A DNA stretch of 64,000 nucleotides from CAWAYH01 sp963786195 (lineage in GTDB: Bacteria > Acidobacteriota > Vicinamibacteria > Vicinamibacterales > 2-12-FULL-66-21), in assembly GCA_963786195.1 (NCBI GenBank), contig CAWAYH010000004.1:620001-684000 (forward strand). Reading direction: 5' to 3'. Each line of letters starts with the position of its first letter. Position 1 is the stretch's first letter. The position numbers and the translations under genes are program-made. The notes under the pieces were generated by a model. The model was not told where the DNA came from, made no database searches, and saw nothing but the letters and a program-made list of their open reading frames with translations. Shown one piece after another: positions 38,322 through 50,006 of the stretch.

Positions 38322-38363
38322 CGCACAGAGTACTGCGCAAACGGCCGCACGACGGGCTCACTC

Positions 38364-38432
38364 GCCCTAGCACCCTCAGCACCCTCAGCACCCTCGCACC
38401 TTCAGCACCTCAGCACCTTCAGCTGAGGCACA
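38364..38432. repeat. AGCACCCTC-word repeat
   Basis: Seven tandem copies of AGCACCCTC/AGCACCTTC between the divergent PAP2 and HAD genes, in one orientation with a short TCAGCTGAGG palindrome at the right end. Same word as at 22301-22387. Confidence 0.85.
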
Positions 38433-38453
38433 ATAGCCGTCAGCCGTTCTGCA

Positions 38454-39098
38454 GTGCTGACGCTCATCGTTTTCGACCTCGACGGCACGCTCGTCAACTC
38501 CCGGCGCGATCTCGCTGACGCCACGAACGATCTCATCGTCGATCTGGGGGGCACGCCGCTGTCGGAAGACGCGGTCGGTGGCCTCGTCGGCGATGGCGCG
38601 GCCGTGCTCGTGCGCCGCGCGCTCGGCGCCGCCGGGCTGAACCCGGAGACGCCAGGCGCCCTCGATCGATTCCTTCGACACTATGACGCCAGGCTCCTTG
38701 CGACGACACGAGCCTATCCGGGCATGGTCGAAACCCTCGCGACGCTCGTCCGCTCCAGTCGACTGGCGGTTCTCACCAACAAGCCGATGGGAGCAACCGC
38801 CCGCGTGCTCGACGGGCTGGGTCTGACCGGTTATTTCAACGACGTGGTTGCCGGCGACTCGCCGCTGGGCCGCAAGCCCGGGCCCGCGGGACTCCAGGAG
38901 TTGATGAAGCGCGCTGGCGCTCGAGCGGAGGCGACGCTGATGGTCGGCGATTCCTCGATGGACCTGCTCACCGCTCGGAACGCGGGCACCCGCATCTGCC
39001 TTGCCCGATACGGCTTTGGCTATCGCCTGACGGCTGACGATCTGCGAGGCGACGAGCTGGTCATCGACGCGCCCACGGACTTGCCGGGGCTGGTCTGA
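38454..39098 (+). CDS. gph: HAD-superfamily hydrolase, phosphoglycolate-phosphatase-like
   Basis: A 214-aa HAD subfamily IA phosphatase. Motif I VFDLDGTLVNS (nucleophile and acid Asp at residues 8 and 10), motif II VLTNKP, motif III Lys in GRKPGPAGL, and motif IV MVGDSSMDLLTARNAG are all present. The cap domain (about residues 15-85) fits phosphoglycolate phosphatase, which removes 2-phosphoglycolate from DNA repair or photorespiration-like routes; other small phosphosugars are possible. Start is GTG 38454, directly preceding the conserved first strand. Confidence 0.88.
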   Translation: MLTLIVFDLDGTLVNSRRDLADATNDLIVDLGGTPLSEDAVGGLVGDGAAVLVRRALGAAGLNPETPGALDRFLRHYDARLLATTRAYPGMVETLATLVRSSRLAVLTNKPMGATARVLDGLGLTGYFNDVVAGDSPLGRKPGPAGLQELMKRAGARAEATLMVGDSSMDLLTARNAGTRICLARYGFGYRLTADDLRGDELVIDAPTDLPGLV

Positions 39099-39104
39099 GA
39101 TCGT

Positions 39105-39200
39105 GAGCGGTGCACGGTGCACCGTGCACCTGCACCGCTCATCGTACGTCGCACCTGCACAGCACCGCACCCTGCACCGGGCACCGTGCACATGCACCGC
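39105..39200. repeat. TGCACCG-word repeat between convergent genes
   Basis: GTGCACGGTGCACCGTGCACC followed by more TGCACC, CGCACC and GCACCGTGCACATGCACC words. Self-complementary (GTGCAC), so it folds on itself. It fills the gap between the HAD gene and the AlkD-like gene. Confidence 0.85.
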
Positions 39201-39207
39201 TCCCGAT

Positions 39208-39926
39208 CTATGCCCTGCCCATGAGTACCGTTTTCGATCGGTCGGCGGGAACCGCTCGATCGCGTAACGGAGCATCGTGCGCGGCATGACCTTGTACCGA
39301 GGTCTCAGATACCGTCGCAGCGCGGCCTCGTCGCGCTTGCCGGCCTCACGCAGCAGCCACCCGACCGCCTTGTGAATCAGATCGTGACCGTCGTGCAGCA
39401 GGAGGTCGGCGATCCTGAACGTCTCGTCGATCTCACCGTGACGCAGAAAATCGAACGTCGAGACGATCGCAATCCTCCGCTCCCACACCAGACGCGATCG
39501 CGCCAGCTTCTTCAGCGGCGTGCGGCTTCGCTCCCTGAGCCATGGACCGACGATGTAGGCGGCGGAGGCGTCGACGAGATCCCAGTTGTTGATGAAGGCG
39601 GTGTGTGAGAGGTAGAAGCCGTGGATGCGTCGCCGCTCGGCCTCGTCGCCACGCGAGAACGCGTCCACGAGCAGGAGGAGCGCCAGCGCGCGTTCTTCGT
39701 GAATCGGCGATCGCAGCAGCGTCCTGATGGCGGGCAGCGACGCGCCGCGGCACTCCCGGCAGACGGCACGCAGCGCGGGCACCTTGACGCCGATGAAGAC
39801 GTCTCCTTCGCCGTACTCGCCGGGCCCGGTCTTGAAGAACCGCTGCAGGATGGCGACGCTCGCGGGATTGGCTTTCGCCCGCAGCTTTTTTCGAATGGCG
39901 GCCGCGGTGGGTCGGGACGATGTCAC
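39208..39926 (-). CDS. AlkD-like DNA alkylation repair protein (HEAT-like), stop lost to an indel
   Basis: About 239 aa of HEAT-like repeats as in AlkD DNA glycosylases, which remove N3/N7-alkylpurines: FFKTGPGEYGEGDVFIGVKV and PALRAVCRECRG at the N-terminus, then SPIHEERALALLLLVD, FINNWDLVDASAAYIVGPWL, ERRIAIVSTFDFLRHGE, HDLIHKAVGWLLREAGKRD and LRRYLRPRYKVMPRTMLRYAIERFP. After RKRY the frame as given runs on through the repeat and the antisense of the HAD gene. Adding one C in TAC-TCATGG (about 39222) gives a natural end, YLMGRA-stop at 39208. GTG start at 39924-39926 overlaps the IMP dehydrogenase stop (GTGA). Confidence 0.85.
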
Positions 39927-41451
39927 CGCTCGTACGATTCCCGGCGCGCCGATGCGGATTGGCGGACCATGAACTTCTGCGGATTGGCCCAGAAGAGCGC
40001 GCGCAGCTCGGTGAGGCTCGATGCGCCGCCGTAGCTGATCGACGAGCAGAGGTGCTTGATCATGTCGCGCACGATCGTGCGCACCGAGCCTCGCGCCGGG
40101 ACGCTGATCTCCATCCCTTCCGCGCCGATCGCTTCCAGCTCGACGTTGTCGGCGTCCTCGACGTCCAGGCGGTCGCGGATCGCCTCGATCGAGGCCATGC
40201 CGCGCAGCACCTTGAACGGCACCTTGACGGTCTTCTGCGATTCGGGCAGCAGCACGGACTTGTGGACGATTTCGCCCGGTGCTTCTTCGGTTCCGGCAAA
40301 CGCGCTGCCCAGCATCGCGCTAGTCGCCGCCGAACACCAGCGCCTCCGCCAGCGCGCCGTGGCGCTTGATGCCGCCGTCGGCGATGATCGGCACGCCGAG
40401 TCGCCGACCGCGAGCGCGGCACTCGACGAGCGCCTGCAGCTGCGGCACGCCGAAGCTCGTCGTCATGCGCGTCGTGCAGCCGCCGCCCGGACCGATGCCG
40501 ACCTTGATGCCGTCGGCGCCTCGCTCGAGCAGGAACCGGTGCCCCTTCGGCGGTGGCGACGTTGCCGGCGATCATCTCGACGTCGCCGAACCGCTTCCGG
40601 AACTCCGACATCGCGCGTTCCATGACGACCGAGTGGCCGTGCGCGATGTCGATGACGAGGACGTCCACGCCGGCGCGAATCAGTTCCGCGGCACGCTCGA
40701 GGTAGTCGCCCGTTGCGCCGATCGCCGCGCCGACACGCAGGCGGCCCTGATCGTCGCGCGTCGCAAACGGCAGCCGTCGCTGGTGCATCAGGTCCCGCGC
40801 GGTGATCAGCCCGATCAGCCGGCCGTCGTCGTCGACGAGCGGCAGCTTCTTGACCTTGCGCTCCACCATCGGATGCGCTCGGCCTCGTCGGCGACGAAGC
40901 GGACCGCTCGGTGCAGCACGAGGCGATCGAGCGGCGTCATGCGGTCGGACACGTGGTGCATCGAGACGGTTCACGAACCGCATGTCCCGTTCGGTGAGCA
41001 GGCCCAGCAGCCGGCGGTCGTCGTCGACGACCACGAGCGTGCCGACCCGCGATCGCGCCATCAGCGCCGCGGCCTCGGCAAGCGAGGCGTCCGGCCCGAT
41101 GCTGTACGGATCCCGATGACGCCGTGCTGCGTCCGCTTGACGATTCTCGACCTCGCGCACCTGCGGATCGATCTCGCCGGGACGGAAGCCGCGATCGATG
41201 ATGCCGATGCCGCCCTCTTCGGCCTGGACGATGGCCATCGGCGCGCGCGTCACCGTGTCCATGTTGGCCGAGACGATCGGCCGCTTCAGCGTGATGCGTC
41301 GCGACAGCTGGCACGACAGATCGATGGCGGCCGGATCGCGGCGGACGAGCACGCTGCGCTGCGGCGCAAGGATGAAGTCGTCGAACGTGCAGCCGCGGAC
41401 CATGTCGAGGACGCGCGTCCGGTTGCTGGATCGAGGAGCGGGAAGGGGCAT
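39923..41451 (-). CDS. guaB: IMP dehydrogenase (GuaB type), several frameshifts
   Basis: About 500 aa. Converts IMP to XMP with NAD, the committed step of GMP synthesis. Evidence in order: CTFDDFILAPQRSVL (N-terminal barrel), PIVSANMDTVTRAPMAIVQA, GGIGIIDRGF, two CBS domains (GTLVVVDDDRRLLGLLTERD; VKKLPLVDDDGRLIGLITARDLM), DVLVIDIAHGHS, the catalytic loop with the cysteine in GPGGGCTTRM (about 40480-40500), IIADGGIKRHG, and the C-terminal flap region ending NPQKFMVRQS. The frame breaks at about 40950, 40865, 40555 and 40319 (the last is one extra T that creates TAG). A GMP reductase-like role cannot be excluded, but the CBS domains favour IMPDH. Confidence 0.87.
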
Positions 41452-41631
41452 TGCGGTTCGGATTGCGGATTGCCGATGCATTGGTTGATTGCGGATTGTT
41501 GATTGTATTGCGGATTGCGGATTGAATGCGGATCGGTAATCCGCACTCACCAGTGCAACTAATCCCAATCTGAGCAGATCCGCAATCTGACGAAGTGCCA
41601 ATCTGCAATCCGCAATCCGCAATCCGCAGTA
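41452..41631. repeat. ATTGCGG-word repeat with inverted arm
   Basis: Left part: ATTGCGGATTGCCGAT- and GATTGCGGATTGTTGATTG-type words; right part: the reverse complement CAATCCGCAATCCGC repeated. The arms flank a unique centre around 41530-41600. It lies between two minus-strand genes and could end transcription of the PQQ-type gene before guaB, or the reverse. Same word as at 7526-7612. Confidence 0.9.
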
Positions 41632-42900
41632 TTACCTGCCGATCGCCAGCAGCTCCTTGTCAGTGCGCCAGTACCAGACTGCCGTCAACCAGCGCGGGCG
41701 ACGCGAGCGTGCGGGCGTTCAGCCGGTTGACGTGGAGCAGCTTGAACTCGCGTCCCGTCGCGAGCACGAACGTCTCGCCCATGTCGTTCGTGAAGTACAC
41801 CTTGTCGTCGACGACGACTGGCGAAGCCGAGAAGCTCTCGCGCGCCGCCTCGCCCAGCCGGCCCTGCCAGAGCACGACGCCGGTCTTGGCGTCGTACGCC
41901 GTCGCGATGCTGACCATGTCGTTGACCATGTAGAGCACGCCGTCGTGCAGCAGCGGCGACGGCACGAACGGCGATCCCTTCGCCGCCTTCCACGCGACGT
42001 GCGTCGACGTCACGTCCCCGAGCCGCCCGGCCGAATCGCGAGCGTCGGACCCGCACGTCCGGACGAGCAGAAGACCATCCCTTCGCCGACGACCGGCGTC
42101 GGAATGACCTCGAACAGGTTGCCGGCAGCGCTCCACAGTTCCGTGCCGGAGTCCGGATCGTACGCGTACACGCGCGCATGCTGCTGACGATGACCTCGTC
42201 GCGCGTCACCGGCGCGAATCGCGATCGGCGTGCCCCACCCGACCTGCTCGCTGCCGCGGCGTGCGCCAGACGTTCTTGCCGGTTGCCGAATCGAACGCCG
42301 CGACGAAGGAGCCCTCGCTGCCGCGATGATCCTGGTAGAGGATGATGCGATCCTTGTAGAGCAGGGGCGAGCCGGCGGTGCCGTGATACGCCTGCGAGCG
42401 CACCGAGGTTGCGGTGCCAGACGACCTTGCCCTTGAAATCCACGGCGATCAGCCCGTGATTGCCCAGGTAGGCATAGCACGCGTTTGCCGTCGGTCGACG
42501 GCGTGCCCGACGCGTGGCCGTTCTTGGGTTGCTGTACTCGACCGGCCCGTTCGGCGCGAATGCCTCCCAGAGCTGCTTTGCCGTCGCTGCGTCTGAACGC
42601 GACGATCGACTTTCCGCGCCCCATCGTCGTACGACGAGGCGAGGAAGATGTTGATCCCCCCAGACGATGGGCGAGGAATTGCCGTTGCCGGGAACCGGAA
42701 CCTTCCAGCGGCACGTTCTGGGTCTCGGACCAGGTGTCGACGTAGCCGGTTCCCGTCACGCAGACCCTGACCGGACGGTCCGCGCCAGCGCGGCCAGTAT
42801 TTCTGCGCCTCCCCGTACGGGACGACCATTTCGACAGGGCTCACGCTGCGCTGGCGGGGGCTGCCAGCGCGACAGCGAACAAGAGGCACAGTAAACGCAT
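41632..42900 (-). CDS. Exported PQQ-type beta-propeller protein, many frameshifts
   Basis: About 420 aa. Start ATG 42900 with signal peptide MRLLCLLFAVALAAPASAA. A mature N-terminus, YWPRWRGPSGQG, matches the WPxWRGPxxxG motif of secreted quinoprotein-like (BamB-related) propellers. Propeller blades follow in changing frames: VNDMVSIATAYDAKTGVVLW, SASPVVVDDKVYFTNDMGETF. At the end, one extra G breaks a plausible stop, giving TDKELLAIGR-stop at 41632. At least six indels are needed to restore the frame. PQQ is not necessarily bound; such proteins may be scaffolds or electron-transfer dehydrogenases. Confidence 0.8.
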
Positions 42901-42992
42901 AGTCAGGCCATTCTATGGTGCTCACGCCTCCAGTCAATGCTGGCGGGATGGAGGCGCGAACGGCAGGGGCGGCGGCGACGTAAAGTAACGCC

Positions 42993-45461
<2,469 letters not shown>

Positions 45462-45474
45462 TCCGGCGCGCCAG

Positions 45475-46099
45475 ATGTCGTCGTCGGCTTTGACACTGAT
45501 CGAACACTCACTTCGCGAGCGGCTGGCGGGCACGCTGCCGGGATTGCAGGCTCAACTGAGGTTCGCGCCGTCGCCGCCGCGCTCCGGATGGCAAGCCGGC
45601 CACTTTCCCGAGGATTCCCGAGCGGCCGCTGCCCTGCTGCTGGTCTACCCGCGCGAGGGTGACGTCGCGATACCCCTGACGGTCCGGTCGAGTGGACTGG
45701 CCAGGCACGCCGGACAGATCAGCCTGCCCGGCGGCGCGACGGATCCCGGCGAAACGCTTGTCGAAGCGGCGTTGCGGGAAGCGTTCGAGGAAATCGGCGT
45801 CGATCCCTCGGAGGTTCGCGTTCTCGGAGAGCTGACACCCGTGCACGTCCTCGTCAGCGGCTTCACGATCCATCCGATCGTCGGCGTCACGAATCGCCGC
45901 CGGACTTCGTCGCGGCGCCCGATGAGGTCGAAGAGATCCTCGAAGTGTCGCTCGACGATCTGCGGGATGCGTCTCGAATCGGTCGCGGCGTGCGGATACG
46001 CGAGGGCGTGGCGGTGGAATATCCGTACTTCGATCTACTGGGCCATCAGGTCTGGGGTGCGACGGCGATGGTGCTGGGAGAGTTCATCTGCTCATCTGA
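45475..46099 (+). CDS. NUDIX hydrolase, CoA pyrophosphatase (NudL) type, one frameshift
   Basis: About 205 aa. The NudL/UPF0035 signature LTVRSSGLARHAGQISLPGG precedes the Nudix box (residues about 82-104: GGATDPGETLVEAALREAFE then EIGV, matching Gx5Ex7REUxEExGU). These enzymes hydrolyse CoA and its derivatives to 4'-phosphopantetheine and 3',5'-ADP. The frame shifts near 45900 (NRRRTSS versus PDFVAAPDEVEEILEVSL). The 3' end is uncertain: in the final frame no stop occurs before 46292, which runs into the antisense of the next gene; a TGA at 46097-46099 in a neighbouring frame is the likely true stop. Confidence 0.82.
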
Positions 46100-46103
46100 T
46101 CGG

Positions 46104-46160
46104 ATCGGCGCTCGGCGTTCGGCGTTCGGCGCTCGGAACCACGCGCTGGGCGTTCGGGGG
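46104..46160. repeat. CGTTCGG-word repeat between convergent genes
   Basis: CGCTCGGCGTTCGGCGTTCG followed by GCGCTCGG and later GGGCGTTCGGGGGG, a 7-mer CGYTCGG repeat. It lies between the ends of the NudL-like gene (+) and the PQQ-type gene (-). Confidence 0.8.
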
Positions 46161-46161
46161 G

Positions 46162-47512
46162 TTACTTCCGGATTGCGAACAGGTTGCGCGACCCGCGGAT
46201 GTAGATCGTCCCGCCAGCCAGCGCGACCGACGCGTACACCGGTTCGCCGAGCGAATTGGTCCGCAGAATCTCGTGCGTCGGGCCGGTCTTGATCACGAAC
46301 GTGTCGCCTTCCTCGCTCGTCGCCAGCAGCCGATCGCCATACGCCACGAGCGACGCAAAGAACGTCGACGGCACCGGCGGACGGCCACCCTCGTAGACCA
46401 CCTTGCCGCTCACGGCTTCGAGGCAGGTGATGATCCCGGTGTCGGTCATCAGGTAGAGGTAGTGCCCGTAGAGGATCGGCGACGGAACATAGGCCGTCCC
46501 TTTCTGGTACCTGCCACAGGACGAGCGGCGATTCCGTCAGGTCCCCTTCTCCGCCAAGCTTGATGGCCATGGCGCGCTTCGCCTGGCTGCCTGCGGTCAG
46601 AATCACGAGCCCGTTGCCCGCCACCGCGCTCGGGATCGGATGGCTCTGCACGCCTCGCGCTCTCCACAGCTCTTTTCCGGTCCTCGGGTCGTACGGCACG
46701 ACGAGCTCCGCGCCTGACGTCACCAGCTCTGTCCGCTCGGCGGTCTTGACGAGGATCGGCGTCGCCCAGCTGCGCCTGTTCGTTCGCTCCTGCCGCCAGA
46801 CCTCGCTGCCGTCCTTGCATCCAGCGCGACGATGTACGAACCGGTACCCATCTCTTGATCGCACTGGAGGATGAGCAGGTTCTCGTAGATCACCGGGGAG
46901 GTACCCGGACCGAGACCGGCCTTGATGATCCCGCCGAGCGTCTTCTTCCAGAGCTAGCTTGCCGCTGAAGTCGTACGCGTAGAGGCCGGCGGACTCGAAG
47001 AATGCGTAGACGACCTTGCCGTCCGTCACCATCGTGGGCGAGGCATACGTATTCTTTCGATGCCGATCGTCGGCCATCACCCCTTCGTAGGGCGTGTGCT
47101 CCCAGACCTGCTTGCCGGTCTTGGCATCGAACGCGAGCACTTTGAGGGTGTAGAGGTGATTGGAACCGACGCTGTCGGGGTGCAGATAGCCGGGCTTCAG
47201 ATCGAATCCGAGATGGACCGGAGGCTTGTGTCCCTCAGGCGCTTTTCCACCTTCGACCGACGTCGTCAGGAATACCCGATCGCCCCACACGATGGGCGAC
47301 GAATGGCCGCTGCCGGGAATGGGCGTTTTCCACGCGATGTTCTTGTCGGGAGCGTCAGTGCCCGCCGACCATTCTTCAGGGAAGCTCGCTGCCGGCGATA
47401 CGCCCGATCCGTCCGGTCCTCGCCACTGCGGCCAGTTGTCGTCGACCCGCGCGCGCGTCCCGACAGACAACCCGGTAACGAGAATGGCGGCGACCAGCCA
47501 GAGTCTTTTCAT
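46162..47512 (-). CDS. Exported PQQ-type beta-propeller protein, three frameshifts
   Basis: About 450 aa with signal peptide MKRLWLVAAILVTGLSVGT and the mature motif DNWPQWRGPDGSGVSP. Blade motifs: NIAWKTPIPGSGHSSPIVWGDRVFLTT, KVLAFDAKTGKQVWEHTPYEG, GKVVYAFFESAGLYAYDFSGKL, ELVVPYDPRTGKELWRARG, ITCLEAVSGKVVYEGG and the end TIYIRGSRNLFAIRK. Frame changes near 46960, 46815 and 46510. Paralogue of the proteins at 41632-42900 and 50007-52190; same likely location (periplasm). Confidence 0.84.
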
Positions 47513-47557
47513 GGCAATTAAGATACTGCATTCCCGGGCGATTCACCGGTACTGGGG

Positions 47558-49961
47558 TCAGGGTTCGTTTCTGAGCGCCGTCAGCGGGTCCACCATCGTC
47601 GCCCGTCGAGCCGGCAGATAACAGGCCGCGGCGGCAACGATCGCCAGCAGTGCGGAAACGCTGGCGAACGTAAGCGGGTCGAATGCGCTTACCTCGAACA
47701 GCAGCGTGGACATGACACCGGTCAGCAGGGCAGCCCCGGCGAGGCCGGCCACGATGCCGAACGCGACGGGCACGAGACCCTCGCGCAGGACGAGCCGGAG
47801 CACGTGACCGGATTCCGCGCCGAGCGCCATCCTGAGACCGAGCTCGCCCCGGCGCTGGCTCACCGAATACGCCATCACGCCGTACAAACCAACGGCCGCA
47901 AGGGTCAGCGCCAGCGCGGCAAACACGCCGAGCATGACCATGCGGAACCTCGGCTGTGCAACCGACGCGGCGACCATGCGGTCCGCCGTCTGCACGTTCG
48001 TCATCGCGAGCTCGCGATCGATGAGCGCGACCTGCGACCGGATGGCGGGCAGCAGTGCAACAGGATCGCCCGCGGCCCGCACGAACACAGTCATCTCGTC
48101 CGAGGCGTACTGCGACTGCGGAACGTAGACCACGGGCACCGGCGCCGCTTCCAGCGTCCGGATCTTCACGTCGCCGACTACGCCGACGATCTCACGCTCG
48201 CCCTCGCGCTCGCCAAGGCTGACGTGAATCCGGATTCGCTTGCCGATCGGATCCTCGCCGGGCCAGTAGCGTCGGGCGGCCTCGTCGCTCAGGATCGCCA
48301 CGTGAAGTGACTGCGTCGAATCGGCATTCGTGAACCATCGCCCGCGGCGAAGCGGAATGCGCACGGCTTCGATATAGCCGGGCGTCGCAGACCTGACCTG
48401 CATGCGCTGATCGTCGGTATCCTCGCGGCCGACGATCGAGAACGTCCCGCCGAACCCGCCCCGGCCCGAGAGCGGCGGGCGCATCACCGCCCCGGCGGCA
48501 ACGACGCCCGGCTGGGCCGCGAGGTTGTCGATCGCGGTCCTGTAGAAAACGGCCAGCGCCGCGGAGTCCGGATACCGCGCCTCCGGCAGCGCGACGTTCA
48601 GCGACACGACGTTGGATGGATCGAATCCCGGGTTCACGCTGCTGAGGCGCTCGAAGCTGCGGATCGTCAGGCCGGCGCCTGTGAGCAGCACGAGCGCGAG
48701 CGCCACCTCGCCGGCGACGAGCAGGCTGCGGAACGTCCGTCGGCCCGGCGTCGAGCCGCCGTCCCGTCTGGCGTCCTTCAGGAACGCCGAGAAGATCCGG
48801 GCGCGACGTGTAGACGGCGGGCGCGACGCCGAACACCAGACCCGACAGCACCGACACAAGCACGCTGAACAAGAGCACGAAGCCGTTGATGTCGACCGCC
48901 GACGATCGCGGCAGGTCCTGGGGCAGCGCGGTCGACAGCGCGCGCACGCCCCAGGCCGCCAGCAGCATGCCGAGCGCGCCTCCAACGAGCGAGAGCAAAA
49001 CGCTTTCGGCAATCAGCTGCCTGACGATGCGCCACCGGCCTGCACCCAGCGCGCAGCGAACCGCAATCTCGGCGCGACGGCTCGCAGCCCTTGCCAGCAG
49101 CAGGTTCGACACGTTGACGCAAGCAATCAGCAGGACGAAGCTGACGGCGCCGAGCAGCATCAGGAGCGGACGGCGGACGTCACCTACCATCGCGTCGATC
49201 ACGGGCTGTACCCAGACGCCGTACCCCTGCACCGATGGAAACTGCCGCGCGATCGACTGCTCGATGGCGGCCAGGTCCGCGTTTGCCTGCTCGACCGTCA
49301 CGCCTGCCTTCAGCCGCGCGACGACGTTGAGATAGTGCGCGCCGCGCTGATTCGGCCGCGTATCGCGATCGGTGAGCACGAGCGGAAACCAGAGATCGAT
49401 CTCGCCCGGGAACGTGACGCCGCGGGCCATGACGCCGACGACTTCGTAATCCCGTCCGTCGAAGGTCAGAGGCCGGCCGACAATGGCACGATCGCCGCCG
49501 AAACGACGCTGCCACAACCCATGACCGAGCACGACGACCCGCGGGCCTCCGGGCTGTTCCTCGTCCGGCCGAAACCCTCGTCCGAGAAACGGCGAGACGC
49601 CCAGGACCCCGAACAGGTCCGCGCCGACGTCCGCACCATCCAGGCGTTCCGGATCGAACCCGCCGCCAAGGGTCGTCGTCGTGTCGTTGTAGGCCGCGAT
49701 GGCCGCCAGGGTGCGGTTCTGCGCTTTCCAGTCGATGAAATTCGGTGGCGAGACCGTCGTCAGCGCGCCGCGCGCGGTCTCGTTGATCTCGACGATTCGA
49801 CCGGGAGCGGTGTAGGGTAAGGGTCGAAGCAGCACGGCGTGGATCACGCTGAAAATCGCCGTGTTCGCCCCGATGCCCAGCGCCAGCGCAACGGCGGCAA
49901 TGGCTGTAAACCCGGGTGTTTTCCGCAACATCCGGCCGGCGAAGCGAAGATCGTTCAGCAT
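47558..49961 (-). CDS. ADOP-family permease, one frameshift
   Basis: About 800 aa. First part: MLNDLRFAGRMLRKTPGFTA, LALGIGANTAIFSVIHAVLL, periplasmic domain, LLIACVNVSNLLLARAASRR, CALGAGRWRIVRQLIAES, to VYTSRPDLLG. After a frame change near 48810, FSAFLKDARRDGG and VAGEVALALVLLTGAGLTIR continue, then the second periplasmic domain (SLGEREGEREIVGVVGDVK), LTLAAVGLYGVMAYSVSQRRGELGLRMALGA and the tail YLPARRATMVDPLTALRNEP. Probably divergent partner of the ankyrin-PQQ gene, from which it is separated by 45 bases of AAGGGA words. Confidence 0.88.
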
Positions 49962-49972
49962 GCGCGCATGCT

Positions 49973-50006
49973 AAAGGGAAAAGGGACAAGGGAGAAGGGA
50001 AAAGGG
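49973..50006 (+). repeat. AAGGGA-word repeat supplying the ribosome binding site
   Basis: TAAAGGGAAAAGGGACAAGG followed by GAGAAGGGAAAAGGG. Same word as 6544-6624, here in a single orientation and ending directly at the ATG of the next gene, so its purine-rich units probably serve as the Shine-Dalgarno. Confidence 0.82.

Noticed and set aside
39923..41451. GMP reductase instead of IMP dehydrogenase
   Set aside because: Two CBS domains and the long C-terminal flap region favour IMPDH, although the active loop reads GPGGGCTTR rather than the usual GPGSICTTR.
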